From Martelella mediterranea DSM 17316 (GTDB lineage: Bacteria > Pseudomonadota > Alphaproteobacteria > Rhizobiales > Rhizobiaceae), in the NCBI RefSeq assembly GCF_002043005.1, contig NZ_CP020331.1:124001-188000 (forward strand): a stretch of 64,000 nucleotides of DNA, in the 5' to 3' direction. The notes under the pieces were generated by a model. The model saw only the letters and a program-made list of their open reading frames with translations. It searched no databases and was not told the origin of the DNA. A program made the position numbers and the translations under genes. This document shows positions 17,723 through 26,750 of the stretch, one piece after another (positions within the stretch are counted from its first letter, which is position 1; every line of letters begins with the position of its first letter).

Positions 17723-18558
17723 TGACCAGATCCGGATCCCTGGAACGAGCGCTCTTGACGGCGCTCATCCTGACAATCGCCGTCATCGCCGCCTTTCCCA
17801 TTGTGTGGATGGTGCTGTCGAGCCTCAAGACGCCGCAGGAAAGCATGCAGGTTCCGCCGGTCTGGCTGCCCCGCACTCCGAATTTCTCCGCCTTTAGCGA
17901 GGTTTCCGATGTGATCGGCGCCGGTCGGTCGATGATGAACTCCGCCATCATCGCCACCGTCGCAACGGCGGGCATCCTGATAACCTCGCTGATGGCCGGC
18001 TATGCTTTCGCCAAATATCGGTTCCGCGGCCGCAGCATTCTGTTTGCCCTTCTGGTCGGCACCATGTTTCTGCCGCCGATCGTGACCCTCATTCCGCTTT
18101 ACAGGCTGATTAGCGAAATAGGCTTCAACGGTTCGCTGGTGGGCGTCATTCTGCCGAACCTCGCCAACGCGTTCGGAATATTCCTGATGCGCCAGTTCAT
18201 CGCCGGCGTTCCCGATGACCTTTTGGATGCCGCGCGCGTTGACGGCGCCTCGGAGATCAGGATCGTCTTCTCCGTCGTCGCTCCGGCCGTTGCGCCGGCG
18301 ATTGCGGCGCTCACCCTGTTTGCCTTCGTCTATCAGTGGAACACTTATCTCTGGCCGCTGACCGTGCTGCAGGGCAATACCGACAACTATCCGATCGTGC
18401 TCAGCCTCGGGCGGCTTTTAAGCTACAATCGCGGCGCCATGAATACAGGCCTCGTCATGGCGGGCGCGACGCTTGCCGTGCTGCCGCCGCTGTTCCTGTT
18501 CGTTTTCCTGCAGAAATTCTTCGTCGACAGTATTGTCAGTTCGGGGGTGAAGGGATGA
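17719..18558 (+). CDS. CUT1 ABC transporter permease 2
   Basis: A 279-residue MalG-type permease with six hydrophobic segments. The EAA loop reads DAARVDGASEIRIVFSVVAP. It is typical in length and ends VDSIVSSGVKG. Its start and stop overlap neighbouring genes by four bases each, showing tight coupling with the first permease and the kinase. It forms the membrane channel with that permease. Confidence 0.92.
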   Translation: MMTRSGSLERALLTALILTIAVIAAFPIVWMVLSSLKTPQESMQVPPVWLPRTPNFSAFSEVSDVIGAGRSMMNSAIIATVATAGILITSLMAGYAFAKYRFRGRSILFALLVGTMFLPPIVTLIPLYRLISEIGFNGSLVGVILPNLANAFGIFLMRQFIAGVPDDLLDAARVDGASEIRIVFSVVAPAVAPAIAALTLFAFVYQWNTYLWPLTVLQGNTDNYPIVLSLGRLLSYNRGAMNTGLVMAGATLAVLPPLFLFVFLQKFFVDSIVSSGVKG

Positions 18559-19439
18559 GCCGCGTACTTGCGATCGACCTTGGGGGAACCAATCTGCGAG
18601 CTGGCCTGGCGGAGGCCGGCAGGATCAGCCTCGATTGCCTCCCGGAAATCCTGGCGCGCGCGCCGGCGCCCTCTTCTCTTTCGGCGTTCATAGATGTGGT
18701 CGCGCCTCTGGCCGCGCGCGATGATGTGGCAGCCGTCGGCATCGCCATTCCGGGTCTCGTTTCGGCAACGCGGTGCCGCTGGGTTCCGAACCTGCCCTGG
18801 CTCGACGGCATCGATCTTCAGTCGCTCTTTCCCGCAAAGCCGGTATTTGCGGGAAATGATGCGCAGTTCTCGCTGGTCGCGGAGGCTGCGGCGGGCGCTG
18901 CCCGGAGCGCCTCAAACGCCATTCTTCTGGCGATCGGGACCGGTATCGGATCCGCGCTGCTTGCCGACGGCCGCGTGGTGCGCGGCGATGGCGGGGCGGC
19001 GGTCTCTTTCGGTTGGGCCTGTGCCGATCTTGAGGCTGCCGGCTACGAACGCCATGGCTGGCTTGAACGGCAGGCTTCGGGCACGGCGCTCGACCAGGCC
19101 GCGCGCTCGATCGGTCTGTCCGATGGCAAGGCGCTTGCGGATGCCGCAAGAGACGGAGCGCCACAGGCGCTCAGGGCCATTACCGCCGCTGCTGAAGCCC
19201 TTGCGACAGCCCTTTCGGGCGCTGTTGCGCTGACCGGCAGCAGGCGTGTTGTGGTCGCTGGCGGCGTTTCCGCGTCGATGGATGTTCTTGGGCCGGCGCT
19301 CGTCAAGCGCCTCCACCTGCTGCTTCCGCCCCACCTTCGCGATACCGTGGTGACCTCCGGAAGCTTTGGCGAGTCGGCGGCGCTTTGCGGCGCGGCGCTC
19401 GCTGCACGCAATCACCCAGCATGGGATGACAGAAAATGA
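18555..19439 (+). CDS. ROK family sugar kinase
   Basis: A 294-residue kinase starting MSRVLAIDLGGTNLRAGL, the phosphate-binding loop of ROK proteins. GIAIPGLV and IGTGIGSALLADG are further ATP/sugar-site motifs, and the C-terminal ARRRVVVAGGVS-type loop appears as SRRVVVAGGVS. The usual ROK zinc motif (CxCGxxGCxE) is absent; the equivalent region reads SFGWACADLEAAGYERHGWLE. It probably phosphorylates the imported amino sugar to feed NagA. A longer frame upstream overlaps the permease; the ATGA overlap at 18555 sets the start. Confidence 0.85.
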   Translation: MSRVLAIDLGGTNLRAGLAEAGRISLDCLPEILARAPAPSSLSAFIDVVAPLAARDDVAAVGIAIPGLVSATRCRWVPNLPWLDGIDLQSLFPAKPVFAGNDAQFSLVAEAAAGAARSASNAILLAIGTGIGSALLADGRVVRGDGGAAVSFGWACADLEAAGYERHGWLERQASGTALDQAARSIGLSDGKALADAARDGAPQALRAITAAAEALATALSGAVALTGSRRVVVAGGVSASMDVLGPALVKRLHLLLPPHLRDTVVTSGSFGESAALCGAALAARNHPAWDDRK

Positions 19440-20182
19440 CCACTGAACTGCCGATCCGCAAACCCAACCGCAATCGACCAGAGCCATTGTGGCACCAGAC
19501 GGAGCAGGCCCTCAGGGCGCTCATCGTTCAGGGTGACTGGAAGGATGGCGAGCAATTGCCAAACGAAACCAAGCTGACCGATATGCTCGGCGTCAGCCGG
19601 ATCACCCTGCGCCACGCGCTGCGGCGCCTCGAGGAGGCAGGGCTTTTGCGCAGGGAGCATGGCCGCGGCACCTTCGTGCGGCGTTCGACCATCGTTGCCG
19701 GCATTCGCGGGCTTACAAGCTTTACCGATGAAATGGCCAATCTTGGCGAGACCATAGGCACGAGGGCCACGGAAGCCATCGAGATGCCTGCGGACGAGGA
19801 AGTGGCCGAGGCGCTGCAGCTGCAGCCCGGCGACCAGGTGATCAGGCTTCGCCGTCTGCGGCTCGGCAACGGCAATCCGATGGGCATACAAACCGCCTAT
19901 CTCCCCACCGCTCGCGTTCCCGGCCTTCTGCCAATAACGGGCGAACTGCCCTCACTCTACAATCTCCTGCGCGACCGCTACGGCATCGTGCCGACGGAGG
20001 CCGAGGAGCTTTACCGGGTCGGAACGATCCTTCCGGAGGATGCCGCGCTTCTGGAACAGCCCGCCGGGAGCCCGGCCTTCATCGTGCGCAGAACTACGTT
20101 CGACGCTCATGGCCCCTTCGAACATGTGCAATCCACCATGCGGGCGGACCGATACGAAATCCGCTCGAAACTCTTCTACTGA
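19436..20182 (+). CDS. GntR family regulator with UTRA domain
   Basis: A 248-residue HutC-subfamily repressor. The winged helix at about residues 12-80 includes KLTDMLGVSRITLRHALRRLEEAGLLRREHGRGTFV. A UTRA ligand-binding domain at about 95-240 has ALQLQPGDQVIRLRRLR and VQSTMRADRYEI. It likely senses a phosphorylated amino sugar (as NagR/DasR do) and controls this operon and nagA. Its start overlaps the kinase stop by four bases. Confidence 0.92.
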   Translation: MTTELPIRKPNRNRPEPLWHQTEQALRALIVQGDWKDGEQLPNETKLTDMLGVSRITLRHALRRLEEAGLLRREHGRGTFVRRSTIVAGIRGLTSFTDEMANLGETIGTRATEAIEMPADEEVAEALQLQPGDQVIRLRRLRLGNGNPMGIQTAYLPTARVPGLLPITGELPSLYNLLRDRYGIVPTEAEELYRVGTILPEDAALLEQPAGSPAFIVRRTTFDAHGPFEHVQSTMRADRYEIRSKLFY

Positions 20183-20203
20183 CCAAAGGAAAGGCAGAAT
20201 TCA

Positions 20204-20995
20204 ATGTCGCTTTATATCTCCCGTCTCACTGCGCTCGCGAACGAGGCCGCTGAAGTCAACGAGGAAAGCCTGGACAAGGCCGCCGCGTTGATGGCCGAGA
20301 CCGCTGCGGCGGGCGGCCTGATCCATCTCTATGGTTCCGGGCATTCCGTATTGCCGGCCCAGGAGACATTTCCCCGTTACGGCTCCTTCATCGCCTTTCA
20401 TCCGCTGACCGATCCGCGCGTGATGTGGCACAATGTTCTTGGCGCCGGCGGCGTGCGCGAACTGCTTTGGCTCGAGCGCACCGAAGGTTATGCGGAGAAA
20501 TTCCTCGATCATCAGCCGATCAACGACGGCGATACGCTGGTTGTGTTCGGCCATAGCGGCACCAACGCCTCTGGAATCGACACCGCGCTCTACTGCAAGA
20601 AGCGCGGCGTCAAGGTCATCGCCATCAACTCTTCTTTCAACAGAAACAAGAAGTCCAAGCATTCCTCCGGCAAGCTTCTCGCAGACACCGCCGATGTCGC
20701 CATCGACACCCGTTCTCCGGTTGAGGACGCGATCGTGCCGATCGATGGCTGGAGCCGTCCGGTTTCCGGGTCGTCAACTGTTCTGGCCATGATCCTGATG
20801 CACGAACTCGTTGCGCGCACGGCTGAAAAGCTCGCCGAGAAGGGGATCGAGCTCCCGGTCTTCGCGTCGCCGACGATCGAGGGCGTGACGCTCAACGACA
20901 CCGACGAAATCTATGGTCAGTACAAGGAACGACTGATCGAGGCCCAGTCGAAGCACTTGCCGTTCTTCAAAGAGCGGATGAGCGGCAAGGCCTGA
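20204..20995 (+). CDS. SIS domain protein (UPF0309-like)
   Basis: A 263-residue sugar-isomerase-domain protein. GGLIHLYGSGHSVLPAQETFPRYGSF and DTLVVFGHSGTNASGIDTALYCKKRGVKVIAI show the phosphosugar-binding SIS fold. AAAGGAAAGG precedes the ATG. The group is often found with amino-sugar genes and may be a lyase or etherase-like isomerase acting on a phosphosugar, but the reaction here is not established. It follows the regulator by 21 bases. Confidence 0.85.
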   Translation: MSLYISRLTALANEAAEVNEESLDKAAALMAETAAAGGLIHLYGSGHSVLPAQETFPRYGSFIAFHPLTDPRVMWHNVLGAGGVRELLWLERTEGYAEKFLDHQPINDGDTLVVFGHSGTNASGIDTALYCKKRGVKVIAINSSFNRNKKSKHSSGKLLADTADVAIDTRSPVEDAIVPIDGWSRPVSGSSTVLAMILMHELVARTAEKLAEKGIELPVFASPTIEGVTLNDTDEIYGQYKERLIEAQSKHLPFFKERMSGKA

Positions 20996-21017
20996 TCGGC
21001 GGGGTTGGAGCGTCGTG

Positions 21018-21042
21018 CGAAAAAGTGGAATCCGGTTTTTCG
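21018..21042. repeat. short intergenic inverted repeat
   Basis: CGAAAAA (21018-21024) and TTTTTCG (21036-21042) flank GTGGAATCCGG. Sequences of this kind recur between genes in Rhizobiales genomes. It may act as a weak terminator or a dispersed palindromic repeat. Confidence 0.5.
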
Positions 21043-21070
21043 TTAACCCGACTCGTCAAAATAAAGGATC

Positions 21071-21110
21071 TAAAGCATCGGGCGATGCCGATTAATCGCC
21101 CGGTGCTTTA
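21071..21110. repeat. intergenic palindrome with CATCGG arms, copy A
   Basis: A 16-bp stem (21071-21086 with 21095-21110, one mismatch) around CCGATTA-like loop sequence. The outer arms TAAAGCATCGGGCGAT and the order CATCGG…CGCCCG closely parallel the element at 57963-58002. It lies between the SIS gene and the ATPase gene. Confidence 0.65.
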
Positions 21111-21170
21111 GCCGCCAAGGAGCGCGGCGCAATGCCGCGCTCCTTGTTCAAAACAATGTGGAAGTGACAA

Positions 21171-22283
21171 ATGGCCGAAGTGACGCTGCAAAAGGTCGCC
21201 AAATCCTATGGCGATGTCGATGTCCTGAGCAATATCGATCTCTCGATCGCCGATGGCGAATTCTGCGTTTTCGTCGGTCCGTCCGGCTGTGGCAAGTCAA
21301 CGCTTCTGCGCATGATCGCGGGCCTGGAGGATATCAGCAGCGGCACGCTCACCATTGGCGGCAGAGTGGTCAACCGGCTTTCGCCGAAGGAGCGCGGCAT
21401 CGCCATGGTATTCCAATCCTATGCGCTCTATCCGCATCGCACGGTGAGGGGCAATATGGAGTTCGGCCTGAAGCTTTCGCGGATGTCGGCCGAGGAGCGA
21501 GCCGAACGGATCGCGCGCGCTTCCAGGATGCTGCAGATCGAACATCTGCTTGATCGACGGCCCTCCCAGCTTTCCGGCGGGCAGCGACAACGTGTCGCCA
21601 TCGGTCGGGCGATTGTGCGCGACCCTTCGGTCTTTTTGTTCGACGAGCCTCTTTCCAATCTTGACGCCGCGCTCAGGGTCAGCACCAGACGCGAAATCGC
21701 CGACCTTCACCGCAAGCTCGGCACGACCATGATCTATGTAACGCATGACCAGGTCGAAGCCATGACGCTTGCCGACCGTATCGTGGTGCTCAACGAAAAA
21801 TCGGTGCAGCAGGTCGGCACGCCCATGGAGCTCTACCATCGACCGGGTAACATCTTCGTCGCGAGGTTCATCGGTTCGCCTAAAATGAATATCTTCCAGG
21901 CCGTGGTGAAGGGCAGCGACGGCAAGTCCCTGTCACTGGAGATCGAAGGTCTCGGCGCCCTTGTCGTACCCGGGAACCGCCGCGACGTTTCCGAAGGCGC
22001 GCCTGTTTTTGTCGGGCTGCGTCCGGAGCATATCACCCTGGAACCGGCCGAAAGCGGGTTCACGGGTCAGGTGGCCGCAGTGGAGCAACTCGGCGACGAA
22101 ACCCTCGTCGAGCTCAGACCCGCTGTCGGCGAGCCGATCATGGTCAAGGCGGGCGCCAGCGACATGCCGCGCTATGGCGAAGAGGTCGCCTTCAGGGTTG
22201 ACAGCAGTGCCGTCCACCTGTTCGACAAGGACGGTTTGGCTATTCAGCAACCATTCCGAGATCCGGTTTCCTCGGCATTCTGA
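21171..22283 (+). CDS. CUT1 ABC transporter ATPase (UgpC/MalK type)
   Basis: A 370-residue ATPase with Walker A GPSGCGKS, signature LSGGQRQR, Walker [13 protein letters not shown], switch histidine VTHDQVEAM and a C-terminal TOBE/OB domain that places it in the MalK/UgpC group. It energises the transporter encoded upstream. It is separated from the SIS gene by 175 bases containing two inverted repeats. Confidence 0.93.
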   Translation: MAEVTLQKVAKSYGDVDVLSNIDLSIADGEFCVFVGPSGCGKSTLLRMIAGLEDISSGTLTIGGRVVNRLSPKERGIAMVFQSYALYPHRTVRGNMEFGLKLSRMSAEERAERIARASRMLQIEHLLDRRPSQLSGGQRQRVAIGRAIVRDPSVFLFDEPLSNLDAALRVSTRREIADLHRKLGTTMIYVTHDQVEAMTLADRIVVLNEKSVQQVGTPMELYHRPGNIFVARFIGSPKMNIFQAVVKGSDGKSLSLEIEGLGALVVPGNRRDVSEGAPVFVGLRPEHITLEPAESGFTGQVAAVEQLGDETLVELRPAVGEPIMVKAGASDMPRYGEEVAFRVDSSAVHLFDKDGLAIQQPFRDPVSSAF

Positions 22284-22348
22284 GAACGTGCGGCTTTTCG
22301 CTGCCGGAAACAGTCGAACCCCTAGAGCGGTTCAAAAGGCAGATGGCC

Positions 22349-23065
22349 TCAGGCAATCCTGACCTCGTCATTTCCGGTTGAGTGCAACGCGGCATATCGG
22401 GCCTCCAGTGTCGCCGTATCGGTGACATCGCCGAAGAACAGGTAGAAATTGACCAGCGCGGCAGCATGTTCGTCGTCGCGCAGGCTTGCGCAGGCATCAT
22501 GAACCATTGTCGTGCGGTAGTTCAGCATCATCGCGTCACGCGCGGAGGATTCGCAGCAAGCATTGGTCATCGTTCCTGCGATCACGACGGCCTCGATGCC
22601 GCGGGCCCGGAGAATGCCGTCAAGATCGGACGCGCCCTGAATGAAGGCGCTGTACCGGGTCTTGCCGACGACGATGTCGTCCTTGCGAACGTCGAGCCCG
22701 GGCCAAAGGGCCGACCCCTCGGACTCTTCGGCAAGCGCTGCCGAACGCGCGGCGAAACGCTCTGGCGTCAATAGGGTGCGGTGAAAATGCGGCAGGGTCA
22801 GCAGAGCTCCTTCTGAAAACAACGTCCGCACCCAAACGACCAATCCCCCAGCGCCGCGCAGCGACGCGGCAAGCCGATTGATGGCTGGAACGATTTCACG
22901 CGCCGGAGGGGTTTCACCGCCAGCCCCCGGGGCCAGAAAATGGTTCTGCATGTCGATTACCACAAGCGCGGTCTTGTCGGCGGGTACCATGTGATGGACA
23001 ACCGGCGCGGCCTGCCGGGCAAGAACCCGGTCCGTGGCCCATTGCGGCATTTCAAATTTGTGCAT
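22349..23065 (-). CDS. isochorismatase-like cysteine hydrolase
   Basis: A 238-residue hydrolase. ALVVIDMQNHF carries the catalytic aspartate, KTRYSAF the lysine, and VIAGTMTNACCESSARDAMMLNY the nucleophilic cysteine. This fold includes ureidoacrylate, N-carbamoylsarcosine and nicotinamide amidohydrolases, so amide or carbamoyl cleavage is likely. The start at 23065 is preceded by AAGGAGAG; the open frame extends further without a better site. It is divergent from an NMT1/SsuA-like transporter and shares its operator region, so it probably acts on the imported nitrogen compound. Confidence 0.85.
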   Translation of the reverse strand: MHKFEMPQWATDRVLARQAAPVVHHMVPADKTALVVIDMQNHFLAPGAGGETPPAREIVPAINRLAASLRGAGGLVVWVRTLFSEGALLTLPHFHRTLLTPERFAARSAALAEESEGSALWPGLDVRKDDIVVGKTRYSAFIQGASDLDGILRARGIEAVVIAGTMTNACCESSARDAMMLNYRTTMVHDACASLRDDEHAAALVNFYLFFGDVTDTATLEARYAALHSTGNDEVRIA

Positions 23066-23152
23066 GCATGCTCTCCTTTTGTGCAGTTGCACCATCGGGG
23101 TGATCAAAATCCTGCCACGATTGGCGGTCGCCCGAGCATGGCATCGCGTCAG

Positions 23153-23170
23153 TATATTGTATACAGTACA
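23153..23170. promoter_or_regulatory. GTATAC-centred operator, site 1
   Basis: TATATTGTATACAGTACA between the divergent hydrolase and binding-protein genes. It shares ATTGTATACAGTA with the site before the TauE-like gene. A GntR/FCD regulator at 26.7-27.4 kb is the likely ligand. Confidence 0.7.
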
Positions 23171-23260
23171 CCAAAAACAAAAAAGTCGGAAGTGGCATGT
23201 CTCTTGCATTGCCGAAACCGGGCGCCGATTGCGCTGAACTATACCAGAAAGGGAATGGCA

Positions 23261-24256
23261 ATGAGCATCCGTAATATCGTAGCTGGCGCATTTTGCGTTG
23301 CAGCAATGGCTGTCGCGCCACACGGCGCTTCCGCTGAACCAGTGGAGAAGATTGCGTTCATGGAGGTCATCCACTCGCTGTTTTATTCACCGCTCTATGC
23401 GGCATTGGGGCTCGGCTACTTCGAGGACGAAGGACTTGAGTTCGATCTCGTCGCTGCCCAGGGTAGCGACAAGGCGACCGCCGCCTTGATTTCCGGAAAC
23501 GCCGATATCGTCCTCGCCGGCCCGGAAACCGCTGTCTATATCGAAGGCGGACAATCGCCGGAGAAAATCCGCATCTTTGCGGGGCTGACGGCCACTGACG
23601 GCTCCTTCCTCGTCGGTCGCGAACCCGATGACGCCTTTGACTGGTCGGATCTGAAGGGCAAGACAGTGCTCGGTTGGCGCCAGGGCTCCGCGCCTGCCAT
23701 CTTCTTCGAAAAGGTGCTGAAGGATCACGGCCTCGACCCCAAGACGGATGTCGAAATCATCACCAACGTCGCCATCCCCGCGCGGCTTGGCGCATTCATG
23801 GCCGGAACGGCTGATTACGGTACCTTCTTCGAACCGGACGTCACCAAGATCGAGGCGAGTGGCGACGGCTTCGCGCTTGCCAATGTCGGAGAGGCCGCAG
23901 GCCAGATCGACTACACCGTATTCACCGCTACCGAGAGCTATATCGCCGAGCATCCCGAGGTGATTCAGGGCTTCACCAACGCGATTGCCCGAGCCGAGGC
24001 CTGGATCGACGAGACGCCGGTCGATGAGGTCGCCGTCGTTCTCGAGCCCTTTTTCCCCGGCGTCGATCCTGCCGAACTGGCCAGTAGCATTGAACGCCAG
24101 CGTGCGGCGGGCGTGTGGAAAACGACGCCTCTCGTCACCCCGGAAGCCATCGACAGTCTCCAGGAACTTCTGATCGGTGCGGGCGTGCTCGAAGCCGGCA
24201 AGAAGGTTGCCTATGAAAGCATCGTCGACCCGAGCTTTGCGGAAGCCGCGCAATAG
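23261..24256 (+). CDS. NMT1/SsuA-like ABC substrate-binding protein
   Basis: A 331-residue periplasmic binding protein. The signal peptide ends near HGASAEP. YSPLYAALGLGYFEDEGLEFDLV is the hallmark start of the NMT1/THI5-like/SsuA family, which binds pyrimidines, sulfonates, taurine or similar small molecules. An ATG also lies at 23255; 23261 fits the AAGGG site better. It is followed by its ATPase after 20 bases. Confidence 0.88.
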   Translation: MSIRNIVAGAFCVAAMAVAPHGASAEPVEKIAFMEVIHSLFYSPLYAALGLGYFEDEGLEFDLVAAQGSDKATAALISGNADIVLAGPETAVYIEGGQSPEKIRIFAGLTATDGSFLVGREPDDAFDWSDLKGKTVLGWRQGSAPAIFFEKVLKDHGLDPKTDVEIITNVAIPARLGAFMAGTADYGTFFEPDVTKIEASGDGFALANVGEAAGQIDYTVFTATESYIAEHPEVIQGFTNAIARAEAWIDETPVDEVAVVLEPFFPGVDPAELASSIERQRAAGVWKTTPLVTPEAIDSLQELLIGAGVLEAGKKVAYESIVDPSFAEAAQ

Positions 24257-24276
24257 GGTCCGGCAAGGAGCAGGAT

Positions 24277-25059
24277 ATGACAACACCCAAGATCGAGTTC
24301 AGAAACGTCAACCTTCGCTACTTCACCGAAAAGGGCGAAACGCTGGCGTTGAAGGATATCAATTTCAGCGTCCAACAGGGCGAATTCGTCAGCATTGTCG
24401 GTCAGTCGGGCTGCGGCAAGAGCACGCTGTTGTCGCTGCTTTCGGGCCTGATGCGCCCGACCGAGGGCGAGGTGCTGATCGACGGCGTTCCGGTTTCCGG
24501 CCCCTCGCCGCAGGTCGGTTTCATGCTGCAGCAGGACAGCCTGTTCGAGTGGCGCAGCATTATCGAAAACACCGTGCTCGGCCCTGAGATCCGCAGCGAA
24601 GCCAAGGACAAGGCGCACCGGAGGGCAACCGACCTGCTGACACGCTATGGTCTTGGCGAATTTCTGCATAGCAGGCCGTCGGAGCTATCCGGCGGCATGC
24701 GCCAGCGCGCCGCGCTGGCCCGCACCATGTGCCTGCAACCGGATATCCTTCTGCTTGATGAGCCGTTCTCGGCGCTTGATTTCCAGACGCGGCTGTCGAT
24801 CGCCGACGAGATTGACGACATCATTCGCACCGAAAACAAGACGGCCATTCTCGTCACCCACGACATTCCGGAAGCGATTGCGATGGCCGATCGCGTCATC
24901 GTGCTCAGCCGCCGGCCCGGCCGCATCCGCTCCATCCACCCGATTTCATTCCCGAGCCATGGCGACAATCGCCCCGGCAGTTTCGATGCGCGCGAAGCCG
25001 AGGAATTCCCGGCCTATTTCAACACCGTCTGGGAGGAACTGGATGTCCATGTCGAGTGA
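24277..25059 (+). CDS. SsuB/TauB-like ABC ATPase
   Basis: A 260-residue ATPase with Walker A GQSGCGKS, signature LSGGMRQR, Walker B ILLLDEPFSALD and VTHDIPEAI, all typical of nitrate/sulfonate/taurine importers. GGAGCAGGAT precedes the ATG. Its last 17 bases overlap the start of the permease gene, showing translational coupling. Confidence 0.92.
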   Translation: MTTPKIEFRNVNLRYFTEKGETLALKDINFSVQQGEFVSIVGQSGCGKSTLLSLLSGLMRPTEGEVLIDGVPVSGPSPQVGFMLQQDSLFEWRSIIENTVLGPEIRSEAKDKAHRRATDLLTRYGLGEFLHSRPSELSGGMRQRAALARTMCLQPDILLLDEPFSALDFQTRLSIADEIDDIIRTENKTAILVTHDIPEAIAMADRVIVLSRRPGRIRSIHPISFPSHGDNRPGSFDAREAEEFPAYFNTVWEELDVHVE

Positions 25060-25903
25060 AGCAATGGCAAGCGAAGTGAAAAACACAACCCCGCAGTCTT
25101 CCGCCAGCCCGCAATATCGCGCCTGGCAGGCCGCGCGCCGTCGCAACAAGGGCCAGATCGTGGCCGCACAAATCGGACTGGTTCTGGTCTTCCTTGGACT
25201 GTGGGAGCTCGCACCGCGCATGCATTGGGTCAATCCGATGCTGACCAGCTACCCCAGCGCGATCTGGCTCGCCTTCATGCAGATGATCAGGGACGGCGAA
25301 CTCGGCCATAACGTGATGGTGACGCTGACGGAGGTCGCCATCAGCTTCGTGATCGCCATGGTTCTTGGCACGATGATCGCTATCGCCCTGTGGATGTCGC
25401 CGAAGCTCGAGCGCGTGCTCGATCCGTTTCTGGTGGTGTTGAACGCCCTTCCCAAGATCGCGTTGGTCCCGATCTTCTACATCTGGCTGGGCGCGGAAGG
25501 ATCGATCTACGCCGTCGCGGTCGCGGTTGCCCTCTTCATCACCATTCTCATGCTCTATACCGGCTTCCGCCAGTCGGATCCCAACAAGGTGAAGCTTGTT
25601 CATATTCTCGGCGCCACCCGTCTGCAAATCCTGACCAAGGTCATTCTGCCGGGCAATACCCACACCTTCATCGCCACGCTGAAGGCCAATGCAGGCCTTG
25701 CCCTTGTCGGTGTGATCGTCGGCGAGTTTCAGGCGTCCAAGGCCGGACTCGGCTATCTAATCGTCTATGGCAGCCAGATCTTCCGCATGGACATGGTGAT
25801 GGCGGCAATCGTCATGCTCGGCTTCATGTCGCTTGCGATCTATGCGCTGATCCAGTGGGCGGAGAACCGCTTCACCAGAGGTGGCGGCCACACAGGACAC
25901 TGA
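25043..25903 (+). CDS. SsuC/TauC-like ABC permease
   Basis: A 286-residue permease with a polar N-terminal tail of about 35 residues, six hydrophobic segments and the cytoplasmic loop GATRLQILTKVILPG. GGGAGG lies 8 bases before the ATG at 25043. It completes a three-gene importer for a small organic nitrogen or sulfur compound; the substrate is not visible from sequence. Confidence 0.9.
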   Translation: MSMSSEAMASEVKNTTPQSSASPQYRAWQAARRRNKGQIVAAQIGLVLVFLGLWELAPRMHWVNPMLTSYPSAIWLAFMQMIRDGELGHNVMVTLTEVAISFVIAMVLGTMIAIALWMSPKLERVLDPFLVVLNALPKIALVPIFYIWLGAEGSIYAVAVAVALFITILMLYTGFRQSDPNKVKLVHILGATRLQILTKVILPGNTHTFIATLKANAGLALVGVIVGEFQASKAGLGYLIVYGSQIFRMDMVMAAIVMLGFMSLAIYALIQWAENRFTRGGGHTGH

Positions 25904-25973
25904 CAGTTGCATCGAAAGGCTACCGGGGACTGGCGTAACCGCCCGGAGAGAAACAGACTAGCAATCAGCTGGT

Positions 25974-25991
25974 CATATTGTATACAGTATG
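25974..25991. promoter_or_regulatory. GTATAC-centred operator, site 2
   Basis: CATATTGTATACAGTATG, an imperfect palindrome (CATA/TATG ends, GTATAC centre), just before the TauE-like gene. It covers the first possible start codon (25989), favouring the later start at 26010. Confidence 0.72.
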
Positions 25992-26009
25992 CAAAAATGG
26001 ACATTCGAT

Positions 26010-26750
26010 ATGATTGATACGTTTTTCTCCGTGGGCGGCGAACGTTGGCTTCTTGCAAGTTTTTTTGTGTTCACCGGCGCATGCCTTCAAGGCGTCAGCG
26101 GCGTCGGCTTCGGCATGTTCGCGGCGCCGATTCTTGCAATTGTTGACCCAGAACTCGTTCCGGGGCCGATGCTTTTCCTGGGTCTCATCATCGCTGTTCT
26201 GGCGGTCATACGCGAACGTCAGAGCCTCGACATGAGGGGTTTGGGATATGCCTTGGTGGGACGCATCCCCGCCTCGCTGGCGGCGGCGGCGATGATGGGT
26301 CTGCTGCCGGTTCGCATCGTTTCCATCCTGTTTGCACTGGTAATCCTCGCCGGCGTCGCCATGAGCCTCTCCCGGCTTGACATGAGACCCTCTCCGGCCC
26401 GACTGTTCGGGGCAGGCTGCGTCTCTGGTTTCATGGGAACGCTCACCTCGGTCGGCCTGCCGCCGATTGCGCTCATGTACCAGCACGCTCCAAAGGCAAC
26501 GCTGCGGGCCTCGCTCGGCGGCTTTTTGATCTTCGGGACGTTGATTTCGATTGCAGCGCTTTCGTCCGCTGGACGTTTCAGTTTGGATGACGTCGCGCTT
26601 GGCGCCTGGCTGATCGCTCCGCTTTACCTCGGCTTTTGGGTTTCGACACCGATTGCGGCCAAGGTATCGTCCAGGACGGTGCGCTACCTGGTTCTCTGCC
26701 TTTCTGCGCTTGCGGCCCTATTGCTGCTATTGCGGCAGTTCACGCTCTGA
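26010..26750 (+). CDS. TauE/SafE family membrane transporter
   Basis: A 246-residue polytopic protein with about eight hydrophobic helices, including the family's LQGVSGVGFGMFAAPIL in the first half and VSGFMGTLTSVGLPPIALMY in the second. These anion exporters or permeases commonly sit in sulfonate and related catabolic clusters. The ATG at 25989 lies inside the operator-like palindrome; 26010 is chosen, though its ribosome binding site is weak. Confidence 0.85.
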   Translation: MIDTFFSVGGERWLLASFFVFTGACLQGVSGVGFGMFAAPILAIVDPELVPGPMLFLGLIIAVLAVIRERQSLDMRGLGYALVGRIPASLAAAAMMGLLPVRIVSILFALVILAGVAMSLSRLDMRPSPARLFGAGCVSGFMGTLTSVGLPPIALMYQHAPKATLRASLGGFLIFGTLISIAALSSAGRFSLDDVALGAWLIAPLYLGFWVSTPIAAKVSSRTVRYLVLCLSALAALLLLLRQFTL

